Origin: an uncultured Clostridia bacterium
GTDB lineage: Bacteria; Bacillota; Clostridia; TANB77; CAG-508
Assembly (NCBI GenBank): GCA_947630155.1
Contig: CANRGM010000012.1
Location: 1 to 20,736 of the forward strand
Direction: 5' to 3'
DNA: 20,736 nucleotides
The notes under the pieces were generated by a model, which saw only the letters and a program-made list of their open reading frames with translations, was not told where the DNA came from and searched no databases. Numbering within the stretch: the stretch's first letter is position 1; every line of letters begins with the position of its first letter. Shown piece after piece: positions 6,642 to 14,322 of this stretch. Both the position numbers and the translations under genes were made by a program.

Positions 6642-9104
6642 ATGCAATATAAGTTTACTAACAGAGCTGAAAGAGCTATACAAATTGCAAATATGACTGC
6701 AACTGAACTTGGGCATAGTTATATTGGTACAGAACACTTATTATATGGATTAGCACAGGAAGGCAGTGGAGTTGCTGGAAAAGTTTTAGAATTGCAGGAT
6801 GTTACTCCAGATAAAATATTAGAAGAAATTGAGGAACTAATTGGAATTGCTGAAAATGATACAGAAATGATTGAAACTTTAGGATTTACACCTAGAACTA
6901 AAAGAGTTATAGAAAATGCCTTTAGAGAAGCTAAAAAAATAGGAAGTGAATTTATAGGAACAGAACAATTATTAGTAGGAATTATGCAAGAAGCTGATAG
7001 TGTTGCTGTCAGAATATTATTAGATTTAAATGTTAGCCCTCAGAAAATATATAACGAAATTGCAAAAGTAATTAATGAAGAGGATTTAGTTCAAAATGAT
7101 TTAGCAGACAATAAATATTTAGGAAGCTATAATTCTACACCAACTTTAAATCAATTTGGTGCGGATTTAACTAAACAGGCAAGAGATGGAAAATTAGATC
7201 CAGTTATTGGTAGAAAAGATGAAATAGAAAGAGTTATTCAAATTTTATCAAGAAGAACTAAAAATAATCCTTGTTTAATAGGAGAACCTGGTGTTGGAAA
7301 AACAGCAGTTATAGAGGGATTGGCAGAAAAAATAGTTATTGGAGATGTTCCAGAATTATTGAAAAATAAAAGAGTTGTAACCTTAGATATAACAAGTATG
7401 ATAGCTGGTGCAAAATATAGAGGTGATTTTGAAGAAAGAATAAAAAAATCTTTAAATGAGGTAAAAAAGGTTGGAGATGTTATTTTATTTATAGATGAAA
7501 TTCATACAATAGTAGGTGCTGGTAGTGCAGAAGGCGCAGTAGATGCTGCAAATATTTTAAAACCATTATTAGCTAGAGGGGAAATTCAGTTAATAGGTGC
7601 TACTACAATTAGTGAGTATAGAAAATATATTGAAAAAGATGCTGCTTTAGAAAGAAGATTTAGTCCAGTTACTGTTTCAGAACCATCAATTGAAGATACA
7701 AAGAAAATATTAGAGGGAATTAGAGATAAGTATGAAGCACATCACAATGTTAAAATAACTGATGAGGCAATTGAAGCTGCTGTCAATTTGTCCATAAGGT
7801 ATATAAATGATAGATTTTTACCAGACAAAGCTATAGATTTAATAGATGAAGCTGCATCAAAGTTAAAGATGAAAACATATACTAGACCTAAAAAATTAAA
7901 AGAGTTAGAAGAAAAAATAACTCAAATTGAAAATGAAAAAGAAGAAGCTATATTGGTTCAGGATTTTGAAAAAGCGGCTTCATTAAGAGATGAGGAACAA
8001 GAACTTATTGAGAAATTAGAGAAGGATAATAAAAGATGGGAAAGTAAGACTAGTAGAAATGTTACTATTTTAAATGAGGAAGATATAGCAGAAGTTATTG
8101 CTACATGGACTAATATTCCAGTAAAAAAATTGACACAAGATGAAAATGAAAAACTTAAAAATTTGGAGGTAGTTCTTCATAAAAGAGTTATTGGACAAAA
8201 TGAGGCAGTAGAAGCGGTATCTAAGGCAATAAGAAGAGGTAGAGTTGGATTAAAAGATCCAAATAGACCAATAGGATCATTCTTATTTTTAGGACCTACA
8301 GGTGTTGGAAAAACTGAGCTTTCTAAGGCCTTGGCTGAGAGCTTATTTGGAAATGAAGATTCTATGATAAGAATAGATATGTCTGAATATATGGAAGCTC
8401 ATTCAGTTTCAAAACTAATTGGTTCTCCTCCAGGATATGTTGGTTTTGATGAGGGTGGTCAATTAACCGAAAAAATTAGAAGAAGGCCATATTCGGTTTT
8501 ATTATTTGATGAAATTGAGAAGGCTCATCCAGATGTTATGAATATGTTATTACAGATTCTTGAGGATGGTCGTTTAACAGATAGTCAAGGTAGAACAGTA
8601 AACTTTAAAAATACAGTAGTAATTATGACTTCAAATATTGGGGCAAGAATAATTACAGATAAGAAATTGTTGGGATTTTCAGCAGGTTTGAGTGATAGTT
8701 CTTTAGAAGAAGATAAACAATATGAATCAACTAAAAAGGATGTAATGGCTGAACTGAAAAGGGAGTTTAAGCCTGAATTTATTAATCGTATAGATGAGAT
8801 AATTGTTTTTCACAAATTGGTGGAAGAAGATATTTTGCAAATTATAGGAATAATGTTAAATCAAATAAAAAATAGACTACATGAAAAGAATATTGATATT
8901 GAAATTGATGACAGTGTAAAAAATTTGATTGTAAAAAAAGGTTATGATAAAAATTATGGGGCAAGACCTTTGCGTAGAGCTATACAAACTTATGTTGAGG
9001 ATTCTATTAGTGAGGCTATTTTGGATGGTGTTGTTGGTAATGGTAAAAAGGCTGTGATAAAGGTAAGTGATGATGATAAGTGCTTAGTTGAAGCAATTAA
9101 TTAA
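6642..9104 (+). CDS. clpC: ATP-dependent Clp protease ATP-binding subunit ClpC
   Basis: An 820-aa Hsp100 AAA+ unfoldase that feeds substrates to ClpP. Domains in order: the double Clp_N repeat (about 1-145); AAA module 1 with Walker A GEPGVGKT (214-221) and Walker B ILFIDE (281-286); the middle coiled coil with a UVR motif (about 435-462, VQDFEKAASLRDEEQ), which distinguishes ClpC from ClpB; AAA module 2 with GPTGVGKT (551-558) and LLFDEIE (620-626); the ClpP-docking loop LGF (677-679); and the C-terminal D2-small domain. The ribosome site AAAGGAG is well placed. Unlike the Bacillus ctsR-mcsA-mcsB-clpC operon, it stands here without those partners. dapA follows after 49 nt with no terminator between them. 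Confidence 0.97.
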   Translation: MQYKFTNRAERAIQIANMTATELGHSYIGTEHLLYGLAQEGSGVAGKVLELQDVTPDKILEEIEELIGIAENDTEMIETLGFTPRTKRVIENAFREAKKIGSEFIGTEQLLVGIMQEADSVAVRILLDLNVSPQKIYNEIAKVINEEDLVQNDLADNKYLGSYNSTPTLNQFGADLTKQARDGKLDPVIGRKDEIERVIQILSRRTKNNPCLIGEPGVGKTAVIEGLAEKIVIGDVPELLKNKRVVTLDITSMIAGAKYRGDFEERIKKSLNEVKKVGDVILFIDEIHTIVGAGSAEGAVDAANILKPLLARGEIQLIGATTISEYRKYIEKDAALERRFSPVTVSEPSIEDTKKILEGIRDKYEAHHNVKITDEAIEAAVNLSIRYINDRFLPDKAIDLIDEAASKLKMKTYTRPKKLKELEEKITQIENEKEEAILVQDFEKAASLRDEEQELIEKLEKDNKRWESKTSRNVTILNEEDIAEVIATWTNIPVKKLTQDENEKLKNLEVVLHKRVIGQNEAVEAVSKAIRRGRVGLKDPNRPIGSFLFLGPTGVGKTELSKALAESLFGNEDSMIRIDMSEYMEAHSVSKLIGSPPGYVGFDEGGQLTEKIRRRPYSVLLFDEIEKAHPDVMNMLLQILEDGRLTDSQGRTVNFKNTVVIMTSNIGARIITDKKLLGFSAGLSDSSLEEDKQYESTKKDVMAELKREFKPEFINRIDEIIVFHKLVEEDILQIIGIMLNQIKNRLHEKNIDIEIDDSVKNLIVKKGYDKNYGARPLRRAIQTYVEDSISEAILDGVVGNGKKAVIKVSDDDKCLVEAIN

Positions 9105-9112
9105 GTTCATAA

Positions 9113-9155
9113 ATATAGTTACTGAGGAATAAATTTAACTAGGAGGTAACTATAT
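9113..9155 (+). promoter_or_regulatory. Inverted repeat enclosing the dapA ribosome binding site
   Basis: ATATAGTTAC (9113-9122) and GTAACTATAT (9146-9155) form a perfect 10-bp stem. The AGGAGG Shine-Dalgarno is at the loop/stem edge (9141-9146), and the stem reaches into the ATG at 9154. The fold would hide the start codon and so could limit dapA translation. Confidence 0.5.
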
Positions 9156-10026
9156 GAAAGATATAATTTTTAAGGGTTGCGGGACTGCAATGTGTACACC
9201 ATTTACAAGTGGTGGTGAAGTAAATTATAAAGAGTTTGAAAAATTTATTGAGTTTCAAATTGAGAATAAAGTTGATAGTTTAATTGTTTGTGGAACAACA
9301 GGGGAGTCTTCAACTATGAGTGAGGATGAAAGAAAGTCTGTTATAAAATTTGTTGTGGATAAGGTTGATAAAAGAATTCCTGTTATTGCTGGAACTGGTA
9401 GCAATAATACGTTTTCTGCTATTAATATGACCAAATATGCAGAGAGTGTTGGTGTAGATGGAGCTTTAGTTGTAACACCTTATTATAATAAAACAACTCA
9501 AAAAGGTTTAATAAATCATTATGAAAGAATTGCTCAGAATACTAATTTACCAATTATTTTGTATAATGTTCCAAGTAGGACTGGGGTGAATATTGAGCCT
9601 GAGACCTGTTTGGAACTTTCTAAAATTAAGAATATTGTGGCGATAAAGGAAGCTAGTGGGAATATTTCACAGGTGGCTAAGATTGCTAATTTGTGTGGGG
9701 ATGATTTGTATATTTATTCAGGAAATGATGATCAAATCTTACCAGTTTTGTCGCTTGGAGGAATTGGGGTAATTTCGGTTTTATCTAATATTAAGCCAAG
9801 GTTTACTCATGATTTGGTGATGGAGTATTTTAAGGATGGTGGAAAGAGGGCTACGAAGATGCAGTTAGAATGTATGGATTTGGTTGAGTGCTTGTTTTCG
9901 GAGGTGAATCCTATTCCGGTTAAGTGTGCGTTGAATATTATGGGGTTTGATTTTGGAGTTCCGAGGTTGCCATTGGTGGAGATGTCGGAGAAGAATAGAT
10001 TGGTGATGGAGGATGTTTTGAAGTAG
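9154..10026 (+). CDS. dapA: 4-hydroxy-tetrahydrodipicolinate synthase
   Basis: Class I aldolase condensing pyruvate with aspartate-semialdehyde, the first committed step of the diaminopimelate/lysine branch. That branch also supplies dipicolinate for spores. The 290-aa TIM barrel has the family marks: GTTGE (47-51), catalytic tyrosine Y137 in ILYNVPSRTG, Schiff-base lysine K165 in VAIKEASG, the PYYN segment at 109-112, and GGIGVISVLSN near the C-terminus. AGGAGG lies just upstream of ATG 9154 within an inverted repeat. Only 49 nt separate it from clpC. A MITE-like element begins a few bases after the stop codon. Confidence 0.97.
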   Translation: MKDIIFKGCGTAMCTPFTSGGEVNYKEFEKFIEFQIENKVDSLIVCGTTGESSTMSEDERKSVIKFVVDKVDKRIPVIAGTGSNNTFSAINMTKYAESVGVDGALVVTPYYNKTTQKGLINHYERIAQNTNLPIILYNVPSRTGVNIEPETCLELSKIKNIVAIKEASGNISQVAKIANLCGDDLYIYSGNDDQILPVLSLGGIGVISVLSNIKPRFTHDLVMEYFKDGGKRATKMQLECMDLVECLFSEVNPIPVKCALNIMGFDFGVPRLPLVEMSEKNRLVMEDVLK

Positions 10027-10033
10027 AGGGGTT

Positions 10034-10316
10034 TGCAGTGGGTCGCCTGAAAGTGACATAATAAGTAGAATGAGAGGTAGATATATATTGTTTTGAAAAT
10101 GCTTCCCAACAGCGCACAGAGAGTAATAATTTCTGGGTGCGAGAGTCGTTGTGGGGGATTGCTGTGAGGGAGTTTGGGGGCGTGATGAGTTTTGTGCTGT
10201 GAGTGGGAAATTATAACTCTCTGTAGCTAGCCGGTCCCCACTTAAGCCTCATTTTCAAAACAATATATATCTATCTCTCATTCTACTTATTATGTCACTT
10301 TCAGGCGACTCTGCTT
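10034..10316. mobile_element. MITE-like element with 60-bp inverted repeats
   Basis: Arms 10042-10101 and 10250-10309 are inverted copies with a single mismatch, and a shared GCAG extends them outward on both sides. Further in, both arms again share CAGAGAGT(A/T)ATAATTTC, while the sequence between differs. The roughly 150-bp centre is G-rich (10131-10210) and encodes nothing obvious. A second, partial copy lies at 13127-13214. Coding capacity is absent, so mobilisation would need a transposase elsewhere. A target duplication is not clear. The long hairpin may double as the dapA terminator. Confidence 0.75.
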
Positions 10317-10399
10317 TTTGTACTTTTGGGGCGATGTAGGGTGGTTTCTTTGGGAGAACATTAAATTTTTGTGGAAAAGTGGGAAATTAATAAAAGTAC

Positions 10400-10428
10400 T
10401 TGATTTTTTGAGAGATTTGGTGTATTAT
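10400..10428 (+). promoter_or_regulatory. Sigma-A promoter of efp
   Basis: TTGATT (10400-10405), exactly 17 nt, TATTAT (10423-10428), about 40 nt upstream of the efp start. It is immediately outside the MITE-like element. Confidence 0.7.
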
Positions 10429-10467
10429 ATAGAAATATGAATAAAAAATTTGAAAGGGGAAATAATA

Positions 10468-11037
10468 ATGGCAGAAGTATATATGGCAGGAGATTTTAGA
10501 AATGGTACAACTTTTGAAATGGATGGAAATGTTTTTAAAGTTGTTGAATTTCAACATGTAAAACCAGGTAAGGGAGCAGCTTTTGTTAGAACAAAATTAA
10601 AAAATGTAATAAGTGGGGCAGTTTTAGAAAAAACATTTAACCCATCAGAGAAATTTCAAGGAGCAGAAATTGAAAAAAGAGAAATGCAATATTTGTACAA
10701 TGATGAGGATTTATACTATTTCATGGATAATGAAACTTATGAACAAATGCCTTTAAATAAAGAACAAATTGGAGATGCTTTAAAATATATAAAGGAAAAT
10801 ATGAATGTAAAAATATTATCTTTTAAAGGAAATGTGTTCGCAGTTGAACCTCCAATATTTGTAGAATTAGAAGTTACATATACAGAACCAGGATTTGCTG
10901 GTAACACAACAACAACATCTGGAAAGCCTGCAAAATTAGAAAATGGATTTGAAATAATGGTTCCTTTGTTTGTTAATATTGGAGACATTGTTAAAATAGA
11001 TACTAGAACTGGTGAATATATGGAAAGAGTTAACTAA
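10468..11037 (+). CDS. efp: Translation elongation factor P
   Basis: A 189-aa ribosome-binding factor that relieves stalling at polyproline stretches. Three beta-barrel domains of normal length are present: the KOW-like N-domain (1-65), the OB domain (about 66-125), and the C-terminal OB domain with GFEIMVPLFVNIGDIVKIDTRTGEY. The conserved loop KPGKGAAF places the modifiable lysine at about K35. ATG 10468 is chosen because AAAGGGGA lies just ahead and overlaps the upstream in-frame TTG at 10450. It has its own promoter and is followed by a large palindrome. Confidence 0.97.
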   Translation: MAEVYMAGDFRNGTTFEMDGNVFKVVEFQHVKPGKGAAFVRTKLKNVISGAVLEKTFNPSEKFQGAEIEKREMQYLYNDEDLYYFMDNETYEQMPLNKEQIGDALKYIKENMNVKILSFKGNVFAVEPPIFVELEVTYTEPGFAGNTTTTSGKPAKLENGFEIMVPLFVNIGDIVKIDTRTGEYMERVN

Positions 11038-11053
11038 TATTAATAAAATATTG

Positions 11054-11114
11054 AAAATAAGCTTATATAGTTATGCATAAATAATTAATTTGCATAATGA
11101 AATAAGCTTATTTT
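11054..11114. terminator. 61-nt palindrome between efp and the zinc-ribbon gene
   Basis: The outer stem of 13 bp (11054-11066/11102-11114) contains AAGCTT on both arms. A 4x4 internal loop leads to an inner stem of 7 bp (11071-11077/11091-11097), all around one axis. Four T residues end the right arm. It could terminate efp, but the next gene's ribosome site follows within a few bases and no other promoter is obvious there. Confidence 0.6.
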
Positions 11115-11130
11115 AGAAAGGGATAAAAAT

Positions 11131-11625
11131 ATGTCAGATTTAACAAAAAGATTTCAAGAAATTATGAAAGATATTGAAAATAATGTTTCAGATAAGGATG
11201 TTTTAGACTATGTTAATAAGAAAATTTCAGAGATTTCAATGTTGCATATGGAAGTGATAGATGATATGGCAAGTATTATTAAAGATAAGATAGAAAGTAT
11301 GGAAAAAGTTCAAAAAGCAATGGAATCTAAAATTAGTAAAATTGAGGCCACTGTTACTGGAATTGAGAATGATATTTATGATGATGGATTTGATTTTGAA
11401 ATAGTTTGCCCATATTGCAATACTGAATTTACTGCAGATGTTGAGTCAAAATCTGATATTAGATGTCCTGAATGTCAGAATATTATTGAATTGGATTGGA
11501 ATGCTGATGAATTTTCAGGAGCTTGTTCAGGACATTGTTCTAGCTGTGGTTCAAAATGTGGATCTTCATTTTTCGACGAAGATGATGAAGATGAAGAAGA
11601 TGAAGAAAATGATGATGATATGTAA
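11131..11625 (+). CDS. CD1247-like coiled-coil / zinc-ribbon protein
   Basis: A 164-aa protein resembling the Clostridia 'CD1247 N-terminal domain' family, function unknown. Residues 1-80 are helical with a likely coiled coil (SMEKVQKAMESKISKIEATV). A zinc ribbon follows with C93-x2-C96 and C112-x2-C115. A second cysteine cluster contains C132, C136, C139 and C143 (ACSGHCSSCGSKCG). The tail is almost entirely Asp/Glu. AAAGGGA precedes the ATG. It lies directly downstream of efp, so the two may be co-transcribed if the palindrome between them is leaky. Confidence 0.75.
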   Translation: MSDLTKRFQEIMKDIENNVSDKDVLDYVNKKISEISMLHMEVIDDMASIIKDKIESMEKVQKAMESKISKIEATVTGIENDIYDDGFDFEIVCPYCNTEFTADVESKSDIRCPECQNIIELDWNADEFSGACSGHCSSCGSKCGSSFFDEDDEDEEDEENDDDM

Positions 11626-11676
11626 TATTCATAAAAAAGATTATTGAAATTATAAATAAATATATTGAATTTTAGG

Positions 11677-11727
11677 GTGAATCCAAATTATTAGGCAAAA
11701 AGTTTAATAGTTAGGATTCACTTTATT
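11677..11727 (+). terminator. Terminator after the zinc-ribbon gene
   Basis: GTGAATCC (11677-11684) pairs with GGATTCAC (11714-11721). The stem extends inward with TATTA/TAATA after one mismatch and one wobble, and is followed by a T-rich stretch. Confidence 0.65.
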
Positions 11728-11777
11728 ATGTTAAATTGTTTATGGGTTAGAGGGTAAGTAAGGAAATAATAAGGCAG

Positions 11778-12406
11778 TTAAAATAGAGAAAGTGGGTCAA
11801 TATATTTAGAACCAATTTTTATAGTAAAATGTAAATGACATCCTGTAGTTGCACCATTTGTGGGATTTCCGATTTGAATCTTTGTATGGATTATTAGCAA
11901 ATCCATAAACATTTTTAGGACCTACTTGGGCGATAATTTGACCTTGAGATACATAATCACCAGGTTGTACTATGTAATTAGGGGAGATATGATGAAAAAT
12001 CACAGTATATTCATCATTTTGCACAACTACACTGCAACCGACCACTTCCCATAAAACCTGTTCGTGTAACTTTTCCGGAAATGGCTGAAGCAATATTAGT
12101 ACCAGCTGGTGCAGGAATATCTATACCACCATGAAAAGAGGTTGCACCAGCTGTTGGGGCACCACGATTGCCAAAAGGTGAACTTATTCTTGTATAGCCA
12201 GGTAAAGGCCAGTATATTTTATCAGAGAAAATAACTTGAGAGAAAGATTGGTTGTTTGATGAACTTGACAACAAATTTTCTATATTGATTCCAAGTTTAC
12301 CATTTGATAAAAAAGGAATAAAAAGGATACAAATTAATATTGTAAAAATTAAAATTAATAAAAAATATTTTCTTATTAATTCACTAAAATTGTTATTAGT
12401 AAACAT
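11778..12406 (-). CDS. M23 (LytM-type) peptidase, read through two +1 shifts at CGG
   Basis: A membrane-anchored zinc metallopeptidase acting on peptidoglycan. Reading straight, the frame stops early; two in-frame CGG codons mark where the protein changes frame. Skipping the C at 12040 (GGT-C-GGT) and at 11871 (AAT-C-GGA) gives a continuous 208-aa protein. It has an N-terminal membrane segment (about 14-33), zinc ligands H92 and D96 in FHGGID, and the HLH motif H190-L-H192 in NGATTGCHLHF. It ends YIDPLSLF-stop at 11778. The Shine-Dalgarno AAAGGA precedes ATG 12406. Without both shifts the HLH motif is not made. The alternative is a pseudogene or assembly error; the frame-specific pattern shared with two other genes argues against this. 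Confidence 0.8.
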
Positions 12407-12523
12407 AAAAAATCCTTTCTGCTTTTATGAAATTTTATTTTGAATTGTTTGGAAAATTTAAAGTTATAAAATTAATATAGATAATAAATCTTAGAAAATT
12501 AAAATTATAATTAATAATTAAAT

Positions 12524-12598
12524 TGGCAGGGGTAGAAGGACTCGAACCCTCACAGGCGGTTTTGGAGACCGATGTGCTACCATTGACACTATACCCCT
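12524..12598 (-). tRNA. trnW: tRNA-Trp (anticodon CCA)
   Basis: Complete cloverleaf on the minus strand: acceptor AGGGGTA/TACCCCT, anticodon loop CTCCAAA with CCA flanked by CGGT/ACCG, T-loop GGTTCGAGTCC, and encoded 3' CCA. The gene lies downstream of the tmRNA with its own promoter. Confidence 0.97.
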
Positions 12599-12615
12599 AT
12601 GTACTGACAACATTT

Positions 12616-12644
12616 ATATTAACACATTTATTTTTTTAGTGCAA
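12616..12644 (-). promoter_or_regulatory. Promoter of tRNA-Trp
   Basis: On the minus strand TTGCAC, a 17-nt spacer, TAATAT, ending about 17 nt upstream of the mature tRNA 5' end. Confidence 0.6.
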
Positions 12645-12670
12645 GATGTTTGTGAAAAAAAATACATTAT

Positions 12671-13026
12671 TGGTGGAGGTGAGGAGAGTCGAACTCCTGT
12701 CCAATTATTCTTCCACATAAATTTCTCCGAGTGCAGTTTGTTATTTTAATTCCTTTAATAGCCCATTAACAAACAAACGAGATATTAAAGTAGCTATAAA
12801 ATACCCACTATTCTCATAGCAAAGAATAGCTTTGTTTCCCACTAGTTCGACGCCTTATTAATAATCGTGGGCAATTATTATAAGACGACACTGCAATTAG
12901 GCAGCGTATGCTAATTCTGTATTATCAGCGTTTATATTTATTTCTCGCATTTTTTAAGTGGCCAAGCGAGAGTCCACTACTCGCTATTTGTGCTTCTAAA
13001 TAATTGTCGAAACCAAATACACCCCC
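12671..13026 (-). ncRNA. ssrA: tmRNA (ssrA)
   Basis: Transfer-messenger RNA of about 356 nt that rescues stalled ribosomes. The 5' end GGGGGTG pairs with the 3' CACCTCC before an encoded ACCA. GGTTTCGAC near the 5' end and GTTCGACTC in the T-arm are diagnostic. The tag frame ends ADNTELAYAA followed by TAA (12897-12899). Preceding codons read REININ, and the codon before those is ATG, so the resume codon is not certain. Pseudoknot arms are visible as paired GC-rich blocks downstream of the tag. Confidence 0.95.
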
Positions 13027-13070
13027 GGGTTTAAGGATATTTATCTGATTTGTTTGGTCAGACTATTTTT

Positions 13071-13099
13071 ATTATACAATATTTTGGTGGAAAATACAA
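13071..13099 (-). promoter_or_regulatory. Promoter of ssrA
   Basis: On the minus strand TTGTAT (13094-13099), 17 nt, perfect TATAAT (13071-13076). It is about 45 nt before the mature 5' end, which implies a trimmed leader. The leader contains a small hairpin TCTGA/TCAGA. Confidence 0.75.
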
Positions 13100-13126
13100 T
13101 ATGTAAATTGGTGTTTGGGTTAGGGT

Positions 13127-13214
13127 GTTTGCAGGAGACCGTCTAAAAGTTAGTATGAGTATGGCGGTGGATATATATTGTTTTGAAAATGCTTCCCAAC
13201 AGCGCACAGAGAGT
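13127..13214 (+). mobile_element. Truncated second copy of the MITE-like element
   Basis: It starts with GTTTGCAG as the first copy does, then a diverged arm, then 45 bases (13170-13214) identical to 10080-10124. Homology stops exactly after CAGAGAGT, where a perfect palindrome begins. The right arm is missing. Confidence 0.75.
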
Positions 13215-13288
13215 GTGTCAATGGGGACGGAGATTTTTGACACAATAAATAAAAAGGTGTGTCAAAAATCTCCGTCCCCATTGACACA
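13214..13288. repeat. Perfect 31-bp inverted repeat, REP/BIME-like
   Basis: Arms 13214-13244 and 13258-13288 are exact reverse complements around a 13-nt AT spacer. Each arm is itself bounded by TGTGTCA/TGACACA and contains GGGGACGGAGA, far richer in GC than its surroundings. This layout recalls REP-type palindromes associated with IS200-like REP transposases; no such gene is in the window. It could also terminate transcription. Confidence 0.8.
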
Positions 13289-13426
13289 AAATTTGAATAA
13301 AAATTAATATTTTAGTGTATTGTAAAGTTATAATTAATGTGATAAATTGTTATTAATATAAATGACTTGATATTTATTAAACATTAGGGATAAAAATTAA
13401 AACAAAAGAAAGGAAATGAAAATATT

Positions 13427-14248
13427 ATGAAAGTTACCAAAATAGAGGCTTTGGAAAAAATAGCGAATGATATTAGAATAAACATTATAAAAACAGTATA
13501 TAATGCTGGGTCAGGGCATCCTGGTGGATCTTTATCTTGTGCTGATATATTGACTGTTTTGTATTTTAATCAAATGAATATCAATCCTCAGGATCCTAGA
13601 GCAGAGGGAAGAGATAGGTTTGTATTGTCAAAGGGGCATTGTTCTCCAGCCTTGTATAGCACTTTAGCTAGAAGAGGGTATTTTAAAGAGGAGGATTTGA
13701 AAGGTTTTAGAAAAATAGATTCAAATTTACAAGGACATCCAGATATGAATAAAGTTCCAGGTGTAGATATGTCAACAGGCTCTTTAGGACAAGGGTTATC
13801 AGTAGCTAATGGTATGGCTATATCATCTAAAATGAATAGTATGGGTTATAGAGTTTATTGTTTATTAGGAGATGGAGAAATACAAGAGGGACAGGTTTGG
13901 GAAGCTGCTATGACTTCATCTAAGTATAAATTAGATAATTTATGTGTTATTGTTGATAATAACAACTTACAAATAGATGGAGATATTCAAAGTGTTAAAG
14001 GATTAAATAAAATAGAAGAAAAATTCGAAAGTTTTGGATTTAATGTGATTTCAGTTGATGGAAATAATATAGAACAACTAATTGATGGATTTGATAGGGC
14101 AAAAATGACAAAGGGAATGCCTACTGCAATTATTGCTAAAACAATAAAAGGAAAAGGTGTATCATTTATGGAAAACAATGTGATTTGGCATGGAACAGCT
14201 CCTAAGGAAGATGAATACAAATTAGCGATAAGTGAGTTAGAAAAATAA
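13427..14248 (+). CDS. Transketolase, N-terminal (TPP-binding) subunit
   Basis: A 273-aa subunit carrying the thiamine-diphosphate pyrophosphate-binding domain of transketolase (non-oxidative pentose phosphate pathway). Key segments are GSGHPGGSLS (28-37), FVLSKGHCSPALY (65-77), STGSLGQGLS (116-125), and the Mg/TPP motif GDGEIQEGQ with DNNN about 30 residues on (148-180). The enzyme is split in two genes, as in many Clostridia and archaea; the partner follows 74 nt downstream. The ribosome site AAAGGA is 12 nt before ATG 13427. Confidence 0.95.
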   Translation: MKVTKIEALEKIANDIRINIIKTVYNAGSGHPGGSLSCADILTVLYFNQMNINPQDPRAEGRDRFVLSKGHCSPALYSTLARRGYFKEEDLKGFRKIDSNLQGHPDMNKVPGVDMSTGSLGQGLSVANGMAISSKMNSMGYRVYCLLGDGEIQEGQVWEAAMTSSKYKLDNLCVIVDNNNLQIDGDIQSVKGLNKIEEKFESFGFNVISVDGNNIEQLIDGFDRAKMTKGMPTAIIAKTIKGKGVSFMENNVIWHGTAPKEDEYKLAISELEK

Positions 14249-14274
14249 GGGGAGTTTTATTTAAAATTTTAGAG

Positions 14275-14312
14275 AAAGGAGAAATAATTTAATTATTTTA
14301 TAATTAAATTAT
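14275..14312 (+). promoter_or_regulatory. Distant Shine-Dalgarno and spacer hairpin of the transketolase C gene
   Basis: AAAGGAG (14275-14281) lies 41 nt before ATG 14323, with no better site nearer. Between them is a perfect 12-bp stem (14284-14295/14301-14312) with a 5-nt loop. Folding it leaves 2 + 10 nt between ribosome site and start codon, close to normal spacing. Confidence 0.6.
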
Positions 14313-14322
14313 AGATGATAAT

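Noticed and set aside
9807..10109. Minus-strand ORFs antisense to the 3' end of dapA
   Set aside because: They overlap a clear dapA coding sequence and part of the MITE arm, with no ribosome site or recognisable product.
10102..10249. MITE centre as a small gene or known riboswitch
   Set aside because: No frame of useful length with a ribosome site, and no riboswitch core motif I recognise.
11778..12406. Treating the M23 gene as two separate overlapping genes or a simple pseudogene
   Set aside because: All protein blocks, including the HLH motif and a proper C-terminus, are recovered by removing one C at each of two CGG codons, the same rule that repairs two other genes.
13058..13307. Short ORFs on both strands over the second MITE copy and palindrome
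   Set aside because: They arise from the inverted repeat and show no protein-like composition.
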